Positions 17,541 through 26,602 of a stretch of 64,000 nt of DNA are shown here, piece after piece. Origin of the DNA: Lachnospiraceae bacterium (GTDB taxonomy: Bacteria > Bacillota > Clostridia > Lachnospirales > Lachnospiraceae). Position 1 is the first letter of the stretch, and every line of letters begins with the position of its first letter. The DNA lies in assembly GCA_024680815.1 (NCBI GenBank), contig JAILBQ010000073.1:1-64000 (forward strand), written 5' to 3'. The notes beneath the pieces are model-generated. The model saw only the letters and a list, made by a program, of their open reading frames with translations. It was not told where the DNA came from and did not search any database. Both the position numbers and the translations under genes were made by a program.

Positions 17541-18135
17541 AGACGTTTTCCTCTTTTCTGATATAAGCCGACAGTTCCTTTAAGCATTCCGACAGAGCGT
17601 CATTACGGAAACGCCTTTCAATCCCCGCTTCCTTCAGACGTTCTTCCGAAAAATCCTCACAATCCGCTAAAAACCGGCGGCACATTTCCCTGTATTGCGG
17701 AATTTTTCTTTCTCTCTCCCGTTTCAGTGCCCTCTCCAGCCTGATTCCGTCGTCACATTCGATATAAAGCGGCTTAACGCACTCTGACCCGAAATAATTC
17801 CGCATCGAGAGAAACGATTCGGGCGTACCGATAACAAGCACTGCGCCGGCTTCGTCGAAAGAGCCGTCATCCACCGTAAAATATCGCCAGGGTCCCTGAA
17901 CCGTGTGGTACAGGCGTTCTTCTATGACCTTCCCTTCCTCGGAAAACCGCTTATAGGCCTCCTCATCCGTAAAATGATATTCAACGCCTTCCCTCTCCCC
18001 CTCACGCATGGGACGCGTGGTATAAAGAGTGCAGGTTCTGAGAGACAGGGCGGTATCCTCCAACAGCTTCCGGTAAATTGTGTCCTTCCCCGACGCGCTT
18101 TTTCCCATCAGGGTAAATATCCTAAGACGGCGCAC
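17527..18135 (-). CDS. guanylate-kinase-like P-loop protein
   Basis: A 202-residue protein. The P-loop is GKSASGKDT (about 11-19) and the guanylate-kinase element [18 protein letters not shown] (about 38-55, with the GMP-binding Arg and Tyr positions) is present. It resembles guanylate kinase but the C-terminal half diverges. In Bacillus the equivalent position (after the Orn/Lys/Arg decarboxylase-like gene and before yaaR-holB) is taken by thymidylate kinase. It overlaps the decarboxylase-like gene by 14 bases and yaaR by 14, so expression is tightly coupled. The nucleotide substrate is unproven. Confidence 0.75.
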   Translation of the reverse strand: MRRLRIFTLMGKSASGKDTIYRKLLEDTALSLRTCTLYTTRPMREGEREGVEYHFTDEEAYKRFSEEGKVIEERLYHTVQGPWRYFTVDDGSFDEAGAVLVIGTPESFLSMRNYFGSECVKPLYIECDDGIRLERALKRERERKIPQYREMCRRFLADCEDFSEERLKEAGIERRFRNDALSECLKELSAYIRKEENVYGVV

Positions 18136-19264
18136 TCTTATCCAGCTCCTTCAGCGCTTCCGCAAGACGGATAAAGCCCTCTTCGGTATCCATTACGGTA
18201 GCAATGCCCAGACAGTAGCTTTCCGCGGAAAGCTCCATTTCTATCCTGTATCTCTCCCGGAGAAGTCCGGTAAGCCTGAATCCCCCTTCTCCTCCGGCAT
18301 AGATTAAAAGACGGGACGGATCAAAACCGCTTATCCCGTACTTACCGATAAGCTCCGGACCAAACAACCGCAAATTCCGAAGAGCATCCAAATCTCTCCG
18401 GAACACTTTCAGTCTCCTGTACATCTCCCGGAAAGCAGCTTCCCCCGTTTCCAGAAAGCGAAAGCAGCGCTCCATCCCCGCCATCAGCAGGTAGGAGGGG
18501 GAGGAGGTCTGGAATTTAAACAGAAAATCTCCGAGGGCTTCCGGAGACACCCGGTCGGAGCAGGAAAACATAAGGGCGGTCTGGGTCAGACTCGGCAGCG
18601 TCTTATGGAGACTCTCAATAACCACATCCGCTCCCTCGCCCACGGCATTCGGCGCATGCCATTCTTCCTCTGCCTTTTTATCAAAACCCAGGTGGGCTCC
18701 GTGCGCACTGTCCACAATAAGCGGAATATCCCTGCCGTGACAGAGCTCCGCTATGGAGCGGACATCGGACAGAAGCCCTTCATAGGAGGGTGAAGTCAGA
18801 AAAACCGCTTCCACCCCGGTTTCCCGGTTTAATGCCTCTTCAACCGCTTCGGGCGTGACAGCACCGAAAATCCCGTAAGGCTCTATCCTCTCCTGTCTGA
18901 AAAAACAAAGGCCTGCCCCCAGCAGGCTTGCCGCATTATACGCGCTTCTGTGAGAGTTTTTAGCCATCAGGAGCTTTCCCCCGGGACGAAGAGCGGCATG
19001 AAGGGCGCTTAAAACCCCGACAGTTGAACCGTTTACCAGAAGGAAGGCCCGCTTCGCCCCGTACAGCCGGGCAGCCTCTTCTTTCAGCTCCTCTAAAATC
19101 CCTTCATTTTCATACAGATTTCCGAAACCGCAGATTTCCGTTATATCCAGGGCGGAAGCTTCTTTAAGAAACGGATCTGTCAGCGCGCGTTTATGCCCCG
19201 GCATATGGAAAGGGTAGAGATCCCCGCCGGAAAGACGCATAAGCGCCTCATAGAGCTCTGCCAT
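18122..19264 (-). CDS. Orn/Lys/Arg decarboxylase-family PLP enzyme (short form)
   Basis: A 380-residue fold-type I PLP protein. Recognisable elements are YPFHMPGHKR at the N terminus, LLVNGSTVGVLSALHAAL, the cofactor Asp in VDSAHGAHLGF and the Schiff-base Lys in ESLHKTLPSLTQTALMF. It belongs to the YaaO group, but is about 100 residues shorter than full-length members and lacks most of the C-terminal domain. The family decarboxylates basic amino acids; whether this short form still does so is uncertain. It lies five bases after the HD gene. Confidence 0.82.
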   Translation of the reverse strand: MAELYEALMRLSGGDLYPFHMPGHKRALTDPFLKEASALDITEICGFGNLYENEGILEELKEEAARLYGAKRAFLLVNGSTVGVLSALHAALRPGGKLLMAKNSHRSAYNAASLLGAGLCFFRQERIEPYGIFGAVTPEAVEEALNRETGVEAVFLTSPSYEGLLSDVRSIAELCHGRDIPLIVDSAHGAHLGFDKKAEEEWHAPNAVGEGADVVIESLHKTLPSLTQTALMFSCSDRVSPEALGDFLFKFQTSSPSYLLMAGMERCFRFLETGEAAFREMYRRLKVFRRDLDALRNLRLFGPELIGKYGISGFDPSRLLIYAGGEGGFRLTGLLRERYRIEMELSAESYCLGIATVMDTEEGFIRLAEALKELDKSAPS

Positions 19265-19269
19265 AATTT

Positions 19270-19812
19270 TTACGTCCGGATATGGTGAATAAAGGCGGCC
19301 GCGCGGGATAAAACCACGGAATTAACCGCCGCCTTATACAGCACGCGAACCGGTTTTTCAAGACGCTCCCGTGTAACAGTTTCCCTTGCGGAACATATTT
19401 TGTCCGCGATGGTCACAATCCAGGCTTCCCTGCATGCAGGCACTCTGGTAAGGTTTAAGGGAAACATATGCTTAAATATAATGTCCTTTTCCCTTTCGTT
19501 TAAATCGAAGTCCGTTTCGGCGTTTTTTAAAGCGCTTGCCGCATGCCTGAAGCCGTGAAGCCCCTCACAGGCTCCTTTTTCATGCCAATCATAGAGAAAG
19601 TAGTCATGAAGAAGGGCTCCCCGGACAAGGGAACGTTCATCACAGCCTATTCCGTGCCGCTGCAGAGCTTCTCCCATCTGAAGACTCAGAGCGGCCACGC
19701 TGATGCAATGCTTACGGACGCTGCATTTTCCGTGCTGAACATACCGGCTCTGCTGCCGGTGTCTTTCATTATTGAGAATGTCCCTTCCGTAGGCCTTGAT
19801 TTTTTCCGTCAT
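19270..19812 (-). CDS. HD-domain phosphohydrolase-like protein
   Basis: A 180-residue protein. The metal-binding pattern H...HD...D is visible: HCISVAALSLQM (first His), RGALLHDYFLYDW (HD) and WIVTIADKIC (Asp). Additional His in GLHGFRHA and FKHMFPL may complete the site. Such proteins hydrolyse nucleotides or phosphate esters; the substrate is unknown. It overlaps the L,D-transpeptidase stop by four bases (ATGA). Similar HD proteins are common beside cell-wall and nucleotide genes in Lachnospiraceae. Confidence 0.78.
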   Translation of the reverse strand: MTEKIKAYGRDILNNERHRQQSRYVQHGKCSVRKHCISVAALSLQMGEALQRHGIGCDERSLVRGALLHDYFLYDWHEKGACEGLHGFRHAASALKNAETDFDLNEREKDIIFKHMFPLNLTRVPACREAWIVTIADKICSARETVTRERLEKPVRVLYKAAVNSVVLSRAAAFIHHIRT

Positions 19813-21410
19813 TGTGCCGTCTCCTCGCTACCGGGAGCTTCCTGCCCCTCCGCTCCCGCAGCTTCTCCCTGCTCTGCCGTCTCACCTCCGGCTTCCTGTA
19901 CGCTCTCTCCGGCCCCGGCCGCCTGTTCGGCGGCTGCTGCCGCAAGCTGTTCCAAAAGCTGCTGCTGTAATTCTTCCTCCGTCGGCTCCGGGGGCGAAAC
20001 ATCTTCCTTCTTTTCACCGCCGTAGACCACAACAGGTTCTCCCTTATGAACAATTTCGAAGATTTTTTCAGCCTTTTTCAGGGGAAGATTAACACAGCCG
20101 TGGGAGCCGTTTGTGATATAAATCCTTCCTCCGAATTCCGATCTCCAGGTCGCGTCGTGGAGGCCTATATTTTTGTTGAAGGGCATCCAGTAGTTAACCG
20201 AAGAGGAATAGCCCTCTCCTACCAGCGTACCGTCCCTTTCCTTATAGGTTATGGCATAAGTCCCTTCCGGAGTGGAGTTTCCGTTAATCGCCTTACCCGA
20301 AACGCAGTCGGAATCCACCATAAGGCTCCCGTTCTGATAAACATAAACGTGCTGGTTATCCAGATCCACCTCCACATAGTCGGAACCGATATCACTGTCG
20401 CCGTGAACTGCGGCGGTTCCGAAGTATACCGGCTCAAAATTCCCGTCTTCGCCGGTTTCAAAGGCTTCCGTCAGTTTTTCAGTCGTGGATTTTCGATCCG
20501 TCCACCAGCCGTAATCCCCGCCGCTAACAGTAATCGTGCGTCCGTCATGGGTGTGAAACTGTCTTTTTAAACCGAAGGTATCGTGGGCCCTGGCAAGATG
20601 GTCGACAAAGGTCTTTATTTCTTCGGTATTTAAAGATACCGTGCTTCCGTCATAGGTTATCCAGTCCCGTATCGTTGTGCCGTCAAGGGTTTCCGAGTTG
20701 TCTCCGTAATCAAAATAAAAACTTAAGCCCACATAGCGGTTAAGCTTGTTCACGGTTTCGTTTAAGGCGGTATCGTCCTTTGTCACCGCGGCCGGTTTGT
20801 AACAGTCATTTTCATCCAGATCCACCGAAGAGGAAAGCTCTTTTATGGCGTTTCCGACCGTTGAAAAGGTTTTTCCGGGATCCGGCTCAGTACCGGGTTC
20901 TTCCGGTATCACCTCATATTTTGTGTCCACAAAATCATAGTAGGCGTCCACGCTCTGCCGGACATCTGACGGGTCAAAGAAAACCGAGTTCTCAAGGAAA
21001 GACTCCAGCTCCTCCTCTGAAAAATCCGAGAAGGAGGCTGCCTCAAAGGTGCTGTCCTTAAAATATCCCGAAGGCCATAAAAAGGCCTTCTGAGAGGATA
21101 AAAGCTGCTCCAGGGTTCCATCAAACACAGGTTGAAAGGAGATCGCCTCCGCTGGTATGGTTACCTCTTTTCCCCCGCGGCCCGTAACAAGGATTGAATA
21201 GCCGGACGCGGCTTCGCGGAGCTTTTCTTCCACCTCTTTCACGCTAAGCCCTGAGATGTCGTCTCCGTTTAAGGTTGTATTGGGGTAGAAATGCCGCAGA
21301 TAAAACAGTGAAGGGCAGAGATAGCCCAAAAAAATTGAGATTATCAGCACAGCCGGAATGATCTGCACCATCCGCCTTATTTGTCTTCTTCTGCTTCGTT
21401 TTGTGCTCAA
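19809..21410 (-). CDS. membrane-anchored L,D-transpeptidase (YkuD) with PG-binding-4 domains
   Basis: A 533-residue cell-wall enzyme. A basic N terminus leads into one membrane anchor (about 14-36). Next come YoaR-like/PG-binding-4 regions (about 45-320), then a YkuD domain with catalytic motif GSHGCVNLP. These enzymes make 3-3 cross-links in peptidoglycan or attach proteins to it. The last 65 residues are an Ala/Glu/Gln-rich tail (LAAAAAEQAAGAGE) of low complexity, predicted to lie outside the membrane. The start appears to be TTG at 21410, with AGGG just upstream; ATG at 21371 is the alternative but would remove the positive N-terminal residues. It begins the leftward operon down to the serpin. 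Confidence 0.9.
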   Translation of the reverse strand: MSTKRSRRRQIRRMVQIIPAVLIISIFLGYLCPSLFYLRHFYPNTTLNGDDISGLSVKEVEEKLREAASGYSILVTGRGGKEVTIPAEAISFQPVFDGTLEQLLSSQKAFLWPSGYFKDSTFEAASFSDFSEEELESFLENSVFFDPSDVRQSVDAYYDFVDTKYEVIPEEPGTEPDPGKTFSTVGNAIKELSSSVDLDENDCYKPAAVTKDDTALNETVNKLNRYVGLSFYFDYGDNSETLDGTTIRDWITYDGSTVSLNTEEIKTFVDHLARAHDTFGLKRQFHTHDGRTITVSGGDYGWWTDRKSTTEKLTEAFETGEDGNFEPVYFGTAAVHGDSDIGSDYVEVDLDNQHVYVYQNGSLMVDSDCVSGKAINGNSTPEGTYAITYKERDGTLVGEGYSSSVNYWMPFNKNIGLHDATWRSEFGGRIYITNGSHGCVNLPLKKAEKIFEIVHKGEPVVVYGGEKKEDVSPPEPTEEELQQQLLEQLAAAAAEQAAGAGESVQEAGGETAEQGEAAGAEGQEAPGSEETAQ

Positions 21411-21473
21411 AAGGCCCTGCCCCGTTTTAGGAATGACTACTACCGCAACACTTGATTATAGCATAAATTGTAA

Positions 21474-23051
21474 TTATTCGGACCCCCCTTTAAGCAGATA
21501 ATCGTATCTCCCCAGATTTATGTCCAGAATTGCCCTGAGTCTTTCTTTGTCCGTAAGCTTCCCCCTGGTGATAAGGCGGATTACATCATAATATTCGTGT
21601 AAGGCCGGATCTTTTATCTCGTTGTCACCGTTATTTACCGATTCCTGATAGCCCTCCGGCACCTCCCGCCGAAGGTGCCCCACCCTCCAGTTCGGATCAT
21701 ACACGGCCGGAAGCTTTGATAAGAACGGGTCTCCCAGACAATAGGTATCATTAAGATACAGATCCTGATTGTAGTAAACCAGAATCCCCGCCGCGTTTTC
21801 CAGTATTCCGCCGCTCATCCCCCGCTCCCTTAAATCATCGGGCGCATCGTAGTTCCAGGTATCCTCTATGCAGAGTCTTCCGGTTTTATACAGGGAAACC
21901 AGATTATTATAAAGCCCCGTAGTGGAGGAATAAAACTCCCGCTCATCGGAAATCGAGGAGGAATAGAAATGGCCATAGAGATACTGCTGCCCGATCATCT
22001 TAACAAAGGTCAGGGAATAGACCACGGAGCAGACGACAAGTACCGTAAGCACGGCGGAAAACTTCCCTTCTCTTCTGAGAGACTCATTTTCCTCGTTTTC
22101 CATGGCCAGAAAGGACAGGAGAGAAACAAAAAACGGAACCGTGAAATGCCGTCCCAGCATGAAATCCCCGCCAATCCGCAGAATGTATATGAAATACAGC
22201 AAAACTCCTGCCCCGACAAGGATGTTTCTGGCCTTTTTCGAAATAATCGAAAACAGGACAAACATCCCGGAAATAAGCAGAACGCCGAGATCATTAAGAA
22301 AGGTATAAATACAATAGAGCACACCCCTCTTAAGATAATCCAGATCGGAAATTCCGGTTCCCAGCTTGACATAGGCCGGATTCGGGAAAGGAAAGCCAAA
22401 ATAAAAGGTAGCAAAGGCCTCCCAGAGAATGAAGGGAAGAAGGCCGAGAAGTCCCAGAAGAATCATTTTGACAATCCCGACATTATCCCTTCTGAAGAGA
22501 TACGCCCAGACAATTACCGGAACAAACAGCAGTACGGAATCCATTCTGGCCATGGCCAGAGCGGAAAGAATCAGGGCGAGCCCCAGGAGGTGGCGCGCGC
22601 CGTACCATTCGTTTTTAAACAGAATCCGCAAAAACAGGGCGGAAAGAAAGAACAGAAGCGAGTTTTCCAGTCCGGAGGTGGTATAGCTCATAAAGGAAAC
22701 GCTCCCGCTCAGGGCGAGAAAAGCAACAATGATCTGTTTCTTCGTCCTGCAGAAGGAAAAAGCGAGAATCCCGTATGCAAGAGTGGAAAATATGGTACAG
22801 ACAGCTATGGAGGTAAAAAACATCTCCCGGGTCACAAAATACGCCCCGGCTATAATCAGCGTGAATAACGGGCAGGTGCTGGCCGTGGCGCGTTCGCCGA
22901 CATTATATACAAGACCCGCTCCTTCCGCCAGGTGCTTTGACATGACATAGCCGTGGTAGGCATCGTCCGACTGCCACCCGAGCAGCAGCACAAGAAACGC
23001 GAAAACAATGATGGTAAAAAGCCGCCAGCGGCCTGTATCAGTTTTAAGCAT
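21474..23051 (-). CDS. GT-C fold membrane glycosyltransferase-like protein
   Basis: A 525-residue polytopic protein with about ten membrane segments. The first extracytoplasmic loop holds WQSDDAYHGY, the acidic pair typical of GT-C enzymes that use lipid-linked sugars (as in ArnT/PMT relatives). A soluble C-terminal region of about 150 residues follows. I chose the ATG at 23051, which overlaps the stop of the upstream GT2 gene by eight bases (ATGCTTAA) and has AAGGAG beside it. The longer open frame to 23192 lies inside that gene. Probable role: transfer of a sugar from a polyprenyl carrier to a surface polymer; acceptor unknown. Confidence 0.72.
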   Translation of the reverse strand: MLKTDTGRWRLFTIIVFAFLVLLLGWQSDDAYHGYVMSKHLAEGAGLVYNVGERATASTCPLFTLIIAGAYFVTREMFFTSIAVCTIFSTLAYGILAFSFCRTKKQIIVAFLALSGSVSFMSYTTSGLENSLLFFLSALFLRILFKNEWYGARHLLGLALILSALAMARMDSVLLFVPVIVWAYLFRRDNVGIVKMILLGLLGLLPFILWEAFATFYFGFPFPNPAYVKLGTGISDLDYLKRGVLYCIYTFLNDLGVLLISGMFVLFSIISKKARNILVGAGVLLYFIYILRIGGDFMLGRHFTVPFFVSLLSFLAMENEENESLRREGKFSAVLTVLVVCSVVYSLTFVKMIGQQYLYGHFYSSSISDEREFYSSTTGLYNNLVSLYKTGRLCIEDTWNYDAPDDLRERGMSGGILENAAGILVYYNQDLYLNDTYCLGDPFLSKLPAVYDPNWRVGHLRREVPEGYQESVNNGDNEIKDPALHEYYDVIRLITRGKLTDKERLRAILDINLGRYDYLLKGGSE

Positions 23052-23799
23052 TCTCCTTGTCGCTCCGAAGAATCTGCTCCCTTGAAAGGAAACGATTGTG
23101 CCATGCCGTCTTAAAATAATTGAAATTAGCCAGGAAGGTATTCTGGGAAGTTCCTTCGGTCCTGGCCTTCCAGCGGGCCGGCACCTCGGCAAACTTAACG
23201 CCGAGCCGCAAGGGCTTCAGCGCTGTTTCCAGGAAAAACGGATGCTTTAACTCCTCCCAGGCAATTGACTGCATCAGGTCTGTCGGAAAAATACGGTAGG
23301 CATATGTCAGATCCGATAAATATGTGAGATAGAATATCCCGATGGCACGCTCAAAAATCAGATTGCACACCAGCTTAATCTTGCTGTAGTTCTTAAAACC
23401 GCCTCCCTTTTTCCAGCGGGAGGCTGTAATAATCCGATCCGGATATTTTTTCGCGCCTTTAATGAAAATGCGGATCACATCGGGATCGGTTTCCAGATCG
23501 GTGGACATCATGACAACATGGCTTCCCTTTGCAAGGTCGATCCCTTCCCGCACGGCTCCCCCCACAAAAGGAAGAGTCTGGTCATGAATATAAATCGGAA
23601 CCGTTTTACTGTATTCCTCTACCAGCGCTTCGGCAACACCGCGGCATTCCGGCGTTGTTTTCCCGCAAAGGATAATAATGAATTCCGCAAGATCCTTTTT
23701 TTTGCAGGTATTCAATATCCGCTCCACGGTCTCCCGAAGCGAATAGGTTTCGTCCATCGCCGGCAGAAGTATTGTTACGTTTTCAAACTTCTTTGCCAT
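23044..23799 (-). CDS. family 2 glycosyltransferase
   Basis: A 251-residue GT-A enzyme with the N-terminal pattern VTILLPAMDETYSLRETV and the acidic nucleotide-sugar site around MMSTDLETDPDVI. It has no C-terminal membrane segments. The start overlaps the upstream epimerase stop by one base and its stop overlaps the GT-C gene. It probably makes a polyprenyl-linked or polymer-linked sugar in the same surface-glycan pathway. Confidence 0.82.
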   Translation of the reverse strand: MAKKFENVTILLPAMDETYSLRETVERILNTCKKKDLAEFIIILCGKTTPECRGVAEALVEEYSKTVPIYIHDQTLPFVGGAVREGIDLAKGSHVVMMSTDLETDPDVIRIFIKGAKKYPDRIITASRWKKGGGFKNYSKIKLVCNLIFERAIGIFYLTYLSDLTYAYRIFPTDLMQSIAWEELKHPFFLETALKPLRLGVKFAEVPARWKARTEGTSQNTFLANFNYFKTAWHNRFLSREQILRSDKENA

Positions 23800-24740
23800 C
23801 AGATTCTTGACTCCCAGTCAGCAAAAACATCCTCCAGGGTCTTATACATGGAGTATTCCCGCTTGTAGCCCAGAGCTGTTATTTTGGAATTATCCCCGAG
23901 GAGAAGCGGCTCATCCGCAGGACGGAAAAGAGCCGGGTCGGAAAGTACCTTCGCATTCGTTCCCGAAATTTCCACCAGCATATCAAGAATTTCGCTTATT
24001 TTATACGCCTTATGATTACAGATATTATACGGCTCCGCAGTGTTTCCTTTTTCCAGAAGAAGCCGCATGGCCCTGACGCCGTCGCGGACATCAATAAAAT
24101 CCCGGGCGCTTTCCAGATTTCCCACATGAATTTCGGGCTCTATAACGCCTTTTTTTATAAGCGCCAGCTGTCTGGCAAAATTCTGAATCGCGGTTGCCGG
24201 AGGATGCCCGGTTCCCACATGTATAAACATACGGGGAAGATATATCTTCATCCCGTAATTCAGAGCATACTGCAGCCCCAGATTTTCCACTCCCGCCTTG
24301 GAAACGCCGTAAGGAGTATGGGGCTTTAAAAGCCGGTCCTCCACAAGGGGGCAGTCCGCTTCGGTGATATTGCCGTATTCCGCTGAAGAACAGGCCAGAA
24401 GAAGCTTCGCCTCCGGCGCGGCCACTCTTACCGCGTGAAGCACATTGAGCGTTCCCATGTAGTTCGTCTGGTGTGTAAGCTGTTCCAGCCTCCATGAATC
24501 TCCGTTAAAGGCCTGGGCCGCCATGTGAATGATGAGCTCCGGACGTTTTTCCCTGATAATCTCCTCCAGGGAGTCCCGCTCTAAAATATCCGTTCGGATA
24601 ATCGTTTTATCCTGCACCGCCGCCATACGGCTGGAGGCGGAATTTCTGGCAATTCCCCAGACCTCATGCCCCTCAGCGGCATAGCTTTGCATAAAATGGG
24701 AACCTACCATTCCGGTTCCGCCGATTACCAGTACCCGCAA
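23799..24740 (-). CDS. NAD(P)-dependent sugar epimerase/reductase (GDP-mannose dehydratase/RMD-like)
   Basis: A 313-residue extended short-chain dehydrogenase. The nucleotide-binding loop is GGTGMVGSH, the catalytic Ser-Tyr-Lys appears in ACSSAEYGN and TPYGVSKAG, and the region NLESARDFIDVRDGVRAM followed by RPADEPLLLGDNSKI resembles GDP-mannose 4,6-dehydratase and GDP-4-keto-6-deoxymannose reductase proteins. It is expected to make an activated deoxysugar for the glycosyltransferases downstream. The exact sugar is not determinable. Confidence 0.82.
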   Translation of the reverse strand: MRVLVIGGTGMVGSHFMQSYAAEGHEVWGIARNSASSRMAAVQDKTIIRTDILERDSLEEIIREKRPELIIHMAAQAFNGDSWRLEQLTHQTNYMGTLNVLHAVRVAAPEAKLLLACSSAEYGNITEADCPLVEDRLLKPHTPYGVSKAGVENLGLQYALNYGMKIYLPRMFIHVGTGHPPATAIQNFARQLALIKKGVIEPEIHVGNLESARDFIDVRDGVRAMRLLLEKGNTAEPYNICNHKAYKISEILDMLVEISGTNAKVLSDPALFRPADEPLLLGDNSKITALGYKREYSMYKTLEDVFADWESRI

Positions 24741-24776
24741 ATTTTTTCTCCTTACTGTTCAGATTTCTATTTTATG

Positions 24777-25970
24777 TCAACCGCATAGCCTCGCCGCCAG
24801 TTTCAGGGCTCTGTCCACCACAACATCGGAATTAAAATGCTGCCACTCGCCCCAGCGCCCGAGACCGTATATCCCGTGTTTTTCCGCTTCCTTTAATATA
24901 TACGCGATTTTTTCCTGCTTACCCACGGTATTCAAAGGATAGGCATATTCATTATGAAAGGCCGTCATACCTTTCTTTTCGCTGTACCGGGTTTCGTTGG
25001 TTTCAGTCCAATAGCCCCTCCCGCCCGGAACAAAGTTATGACGCAGAAGAATACGGTGATATTCCAACGCAGGGTCGGGGTAGTAAATCCAGTGAGCCGC
25101 ACTGTCCAGGTTTTCCGGATGATATTCCGTAACGACGGAGGTGTGTTTCAGAGCGGAAAGCGCGTCTTTAACCGTCTCCCCGGCCTTGCCTTTAAGCTTA
25201 AGAGCCGTCCATGGAACGGTTATGACTATCCGGTCCGCCTCAAATTCTCCGTTAACGCTGCGTTCTTCAAAATTTAATTCCCCGGCTTTCGTCCCGTACC
25301 GGATTTTATCTCCCAGGCTTTCCGCCATCCGCTTCCATAGCTCGCCATAGCCGTATTTCTTCGGATAGAAAAATCTTGCATGGGCAGGCTGCTTTCCGTA
25401 AGGCTTTCTGTTAAGGCAGCTTAACAGGGTTTCATCAAAGGAAACGTCAGGCAGCTTTTCCAGCCAGTAGGTTCCGAGACTGTCAAGCTCACTCCCGAAC
25501 ATTTTTCTGTTATAGGGCAGCATATAATCCTCGGCTATGCGCTTTCCCAGCTTCCAGTCAATCCAGTCGGTGAATTTCTCCGGCATCGGTGTGCCCAGAT
25601 TACAGCCCGCAACGGCAATGGCCTTCAGATATTCCACCTGCATATCCTGCGGAAGCTGCCAGATATTAGCTTCGATGGGAGAGCCGATAACATGGCCCTT
25701 CACTTCGATCCGGGAATCCCTTTCGTATTCGTCCCATTCTTCAAAAGGCAGATAGAAAAACAGGAATTCAAGAACCGTTCTGTTTCTGACGTCCAGAAAA
25801 TGGCCGCCGCCGGTATCGAAGGGGAAACCGTCCACCACGGCGCTCCTGCAAAGACCACCGGCCTCCTCTTCCTGCTCCAGCACCAGAAAGTCGTGCTGTC
25901 CCTTATTTTTCAATGCACAGGCAAAGGAAAGTCCCGCCGGCCCGGCACCCAGGATTAAATAGCGCATCAT
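24777..25970 (-). CDS. FAD-dependent oxidoreductase (protoporphyrinogen oxidase/UGM-like)
   Basis: A 397-residue flavoprotein. The N-terminal dinucleotide motif is YLILGAGPAGLSFACAL, then VLEQEEEAGGLCRS and FDTGGGHFLD, typical of amine-oxidase-type proteins that include UDP-galactopyranose mutase. LPYNRKMFGSELDSLG resembles the substrate region of mutase-like proteins found in polysaccharide clusters. It is first in the glycan group, 36 bases before the epimerase. Its precise reaction is unknown; sugar-nucleotide isomerisation or oxidation is likely from context. Confidence 0.72.
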   Translation of the reverse strand: MMRYLILGAGPAGLSFACALKNKGQHDFLVLEQEEEAGGLCRSAVVDGFPFDTGGGHFLDVRNRTVLEFLFFYLPFEEWDEYERDSRIEVKGHVIGSPIEANIWQLPQDMQVEYLKAIAVAGCNLGTPMPEKFTDWIDWKLGKRIAEDYMLPYNRKMFGSELDSLGTYWLEKLPDVSFDETLLSCLNRKPYGKQPAHARFFYPKKYGYGELWKRMAESLGDKIRYGTKAGELNFEERSVNGEFEADRIVITVPWTALKLKGKAGETVKDALSALKHTSVVTEYHPENLDSAAHWIYYPDPALEYHRILLRHNFVPGGRGYWTETNETRYSEKKGMTAFHNEYAYPLNTVGKQEKIAYILKEAEKHGIYGLGRWGEWQHFNSDVVVDRALKLAARLCG

Positions 25971-26053
25971 CCGTCCTTTCGGGAATTTAATTTCGTTAAT
26001 GAGTATAGCATTTTAACGACTTAAAATCCACCGGGTTATTTTTCCGGGAGCCG

Positions 26054-26602
26054 TCAGGCGCGGTATTGCGCAGGGGCGGTTTCATAGAGATCAGCACCGG
26101 TGGAATCTATTACTACAATACACGGAAAATCACGGACAGTAAGACGTCTTATGGCCTCTGTGCCGAGATCTTCATACGCGATGACCTCCGAGGAGAGGAT
26201 GCGTTCGGAAAGCAGGGCGCCTGCTCCTCCTACGGCGGCAAAGTATACCGCACCGTTTCTGACGATGGCCCCGTGTACCTCCGGCGAACGTTTTCCCTTG
26301 CCTATCATGGCTGAGAGTCCGAGATCCAGAAGCCTCGGAGTATAGCGGTCCATCCGGGAAGAAGTTGTGGGACCCGCCGAGCCTATGGGATGACCCGGAA
26401 CGGCCGGAGACGGCCCCATATAATAAACCGCCGAACCGGAAAGCTTAAAGGGCAGTTCCTCTCCGCGGTCCAGGGCTTCATCCATCCGTTTATGTGCCGC
26501 GTCTCTGGCGGAAAAAATCTCACCAGAAATCAGAACCCGGTCTCCGGCTTTCAGTTTCTTTAATGCTTCACGGGAAAAAGGAGCTGAAAGAGAAACCGTC
26601 AT
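26054..26602 (-). CDS. class I fumarate hydratase, beta subunit
   Basis: A 182-residue protein equal to the C-terminal domain of iron-sulfur (class I) fumarases and L-tartrate dehydratases. Characteristic stretches are GDRVLISGEIFSARDAAHKR, YYMGPSPAVPGHPIGSAGPTTSSRMD (given in parts) and MIGKGKRS. The subunit binds substrate carboxylates next to the cluster of the alpha subunit (27646-28494). Its start overlaps the preceding glycosyltransferase gene by four bases. Fumarase versus tartrate dehydratase cannot be settled by eye; fumarase is more common. Confidence 0.88.
   Translation of the reverse strand: MTVSLSAPFSREALKKLKAGDRVLISGEIFSARDAAHKRMDEALDRGEELPFKLSGSAVYYMGPSPAVPGHPIGSAGPTTSSRMDRYTPRLLDLGLSAMIGKGKRSPEVHGAIVRNGAVYFAAVGGAGALLSERILSSEVIAYEDLGTEAIRRLTVRDFPCIVVIDSTGADLYETAPAQYRA

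Noticed and set aside
21969-22868. Plus-strand 299-codon open frame opposite the GT-C gene
   Set aside because: Extremely Lys/Gly/Asn-rich complement of membrane-helix codons; shadow frame.
23052-23192. 47-codon N-terminal extension of the GT-C gene
   Set aside because: It lies inside the upstream GT2 gene, is Arg/Pro-rich and not family-like; the ATG at 23051 forms a classic overlapping stop-start.
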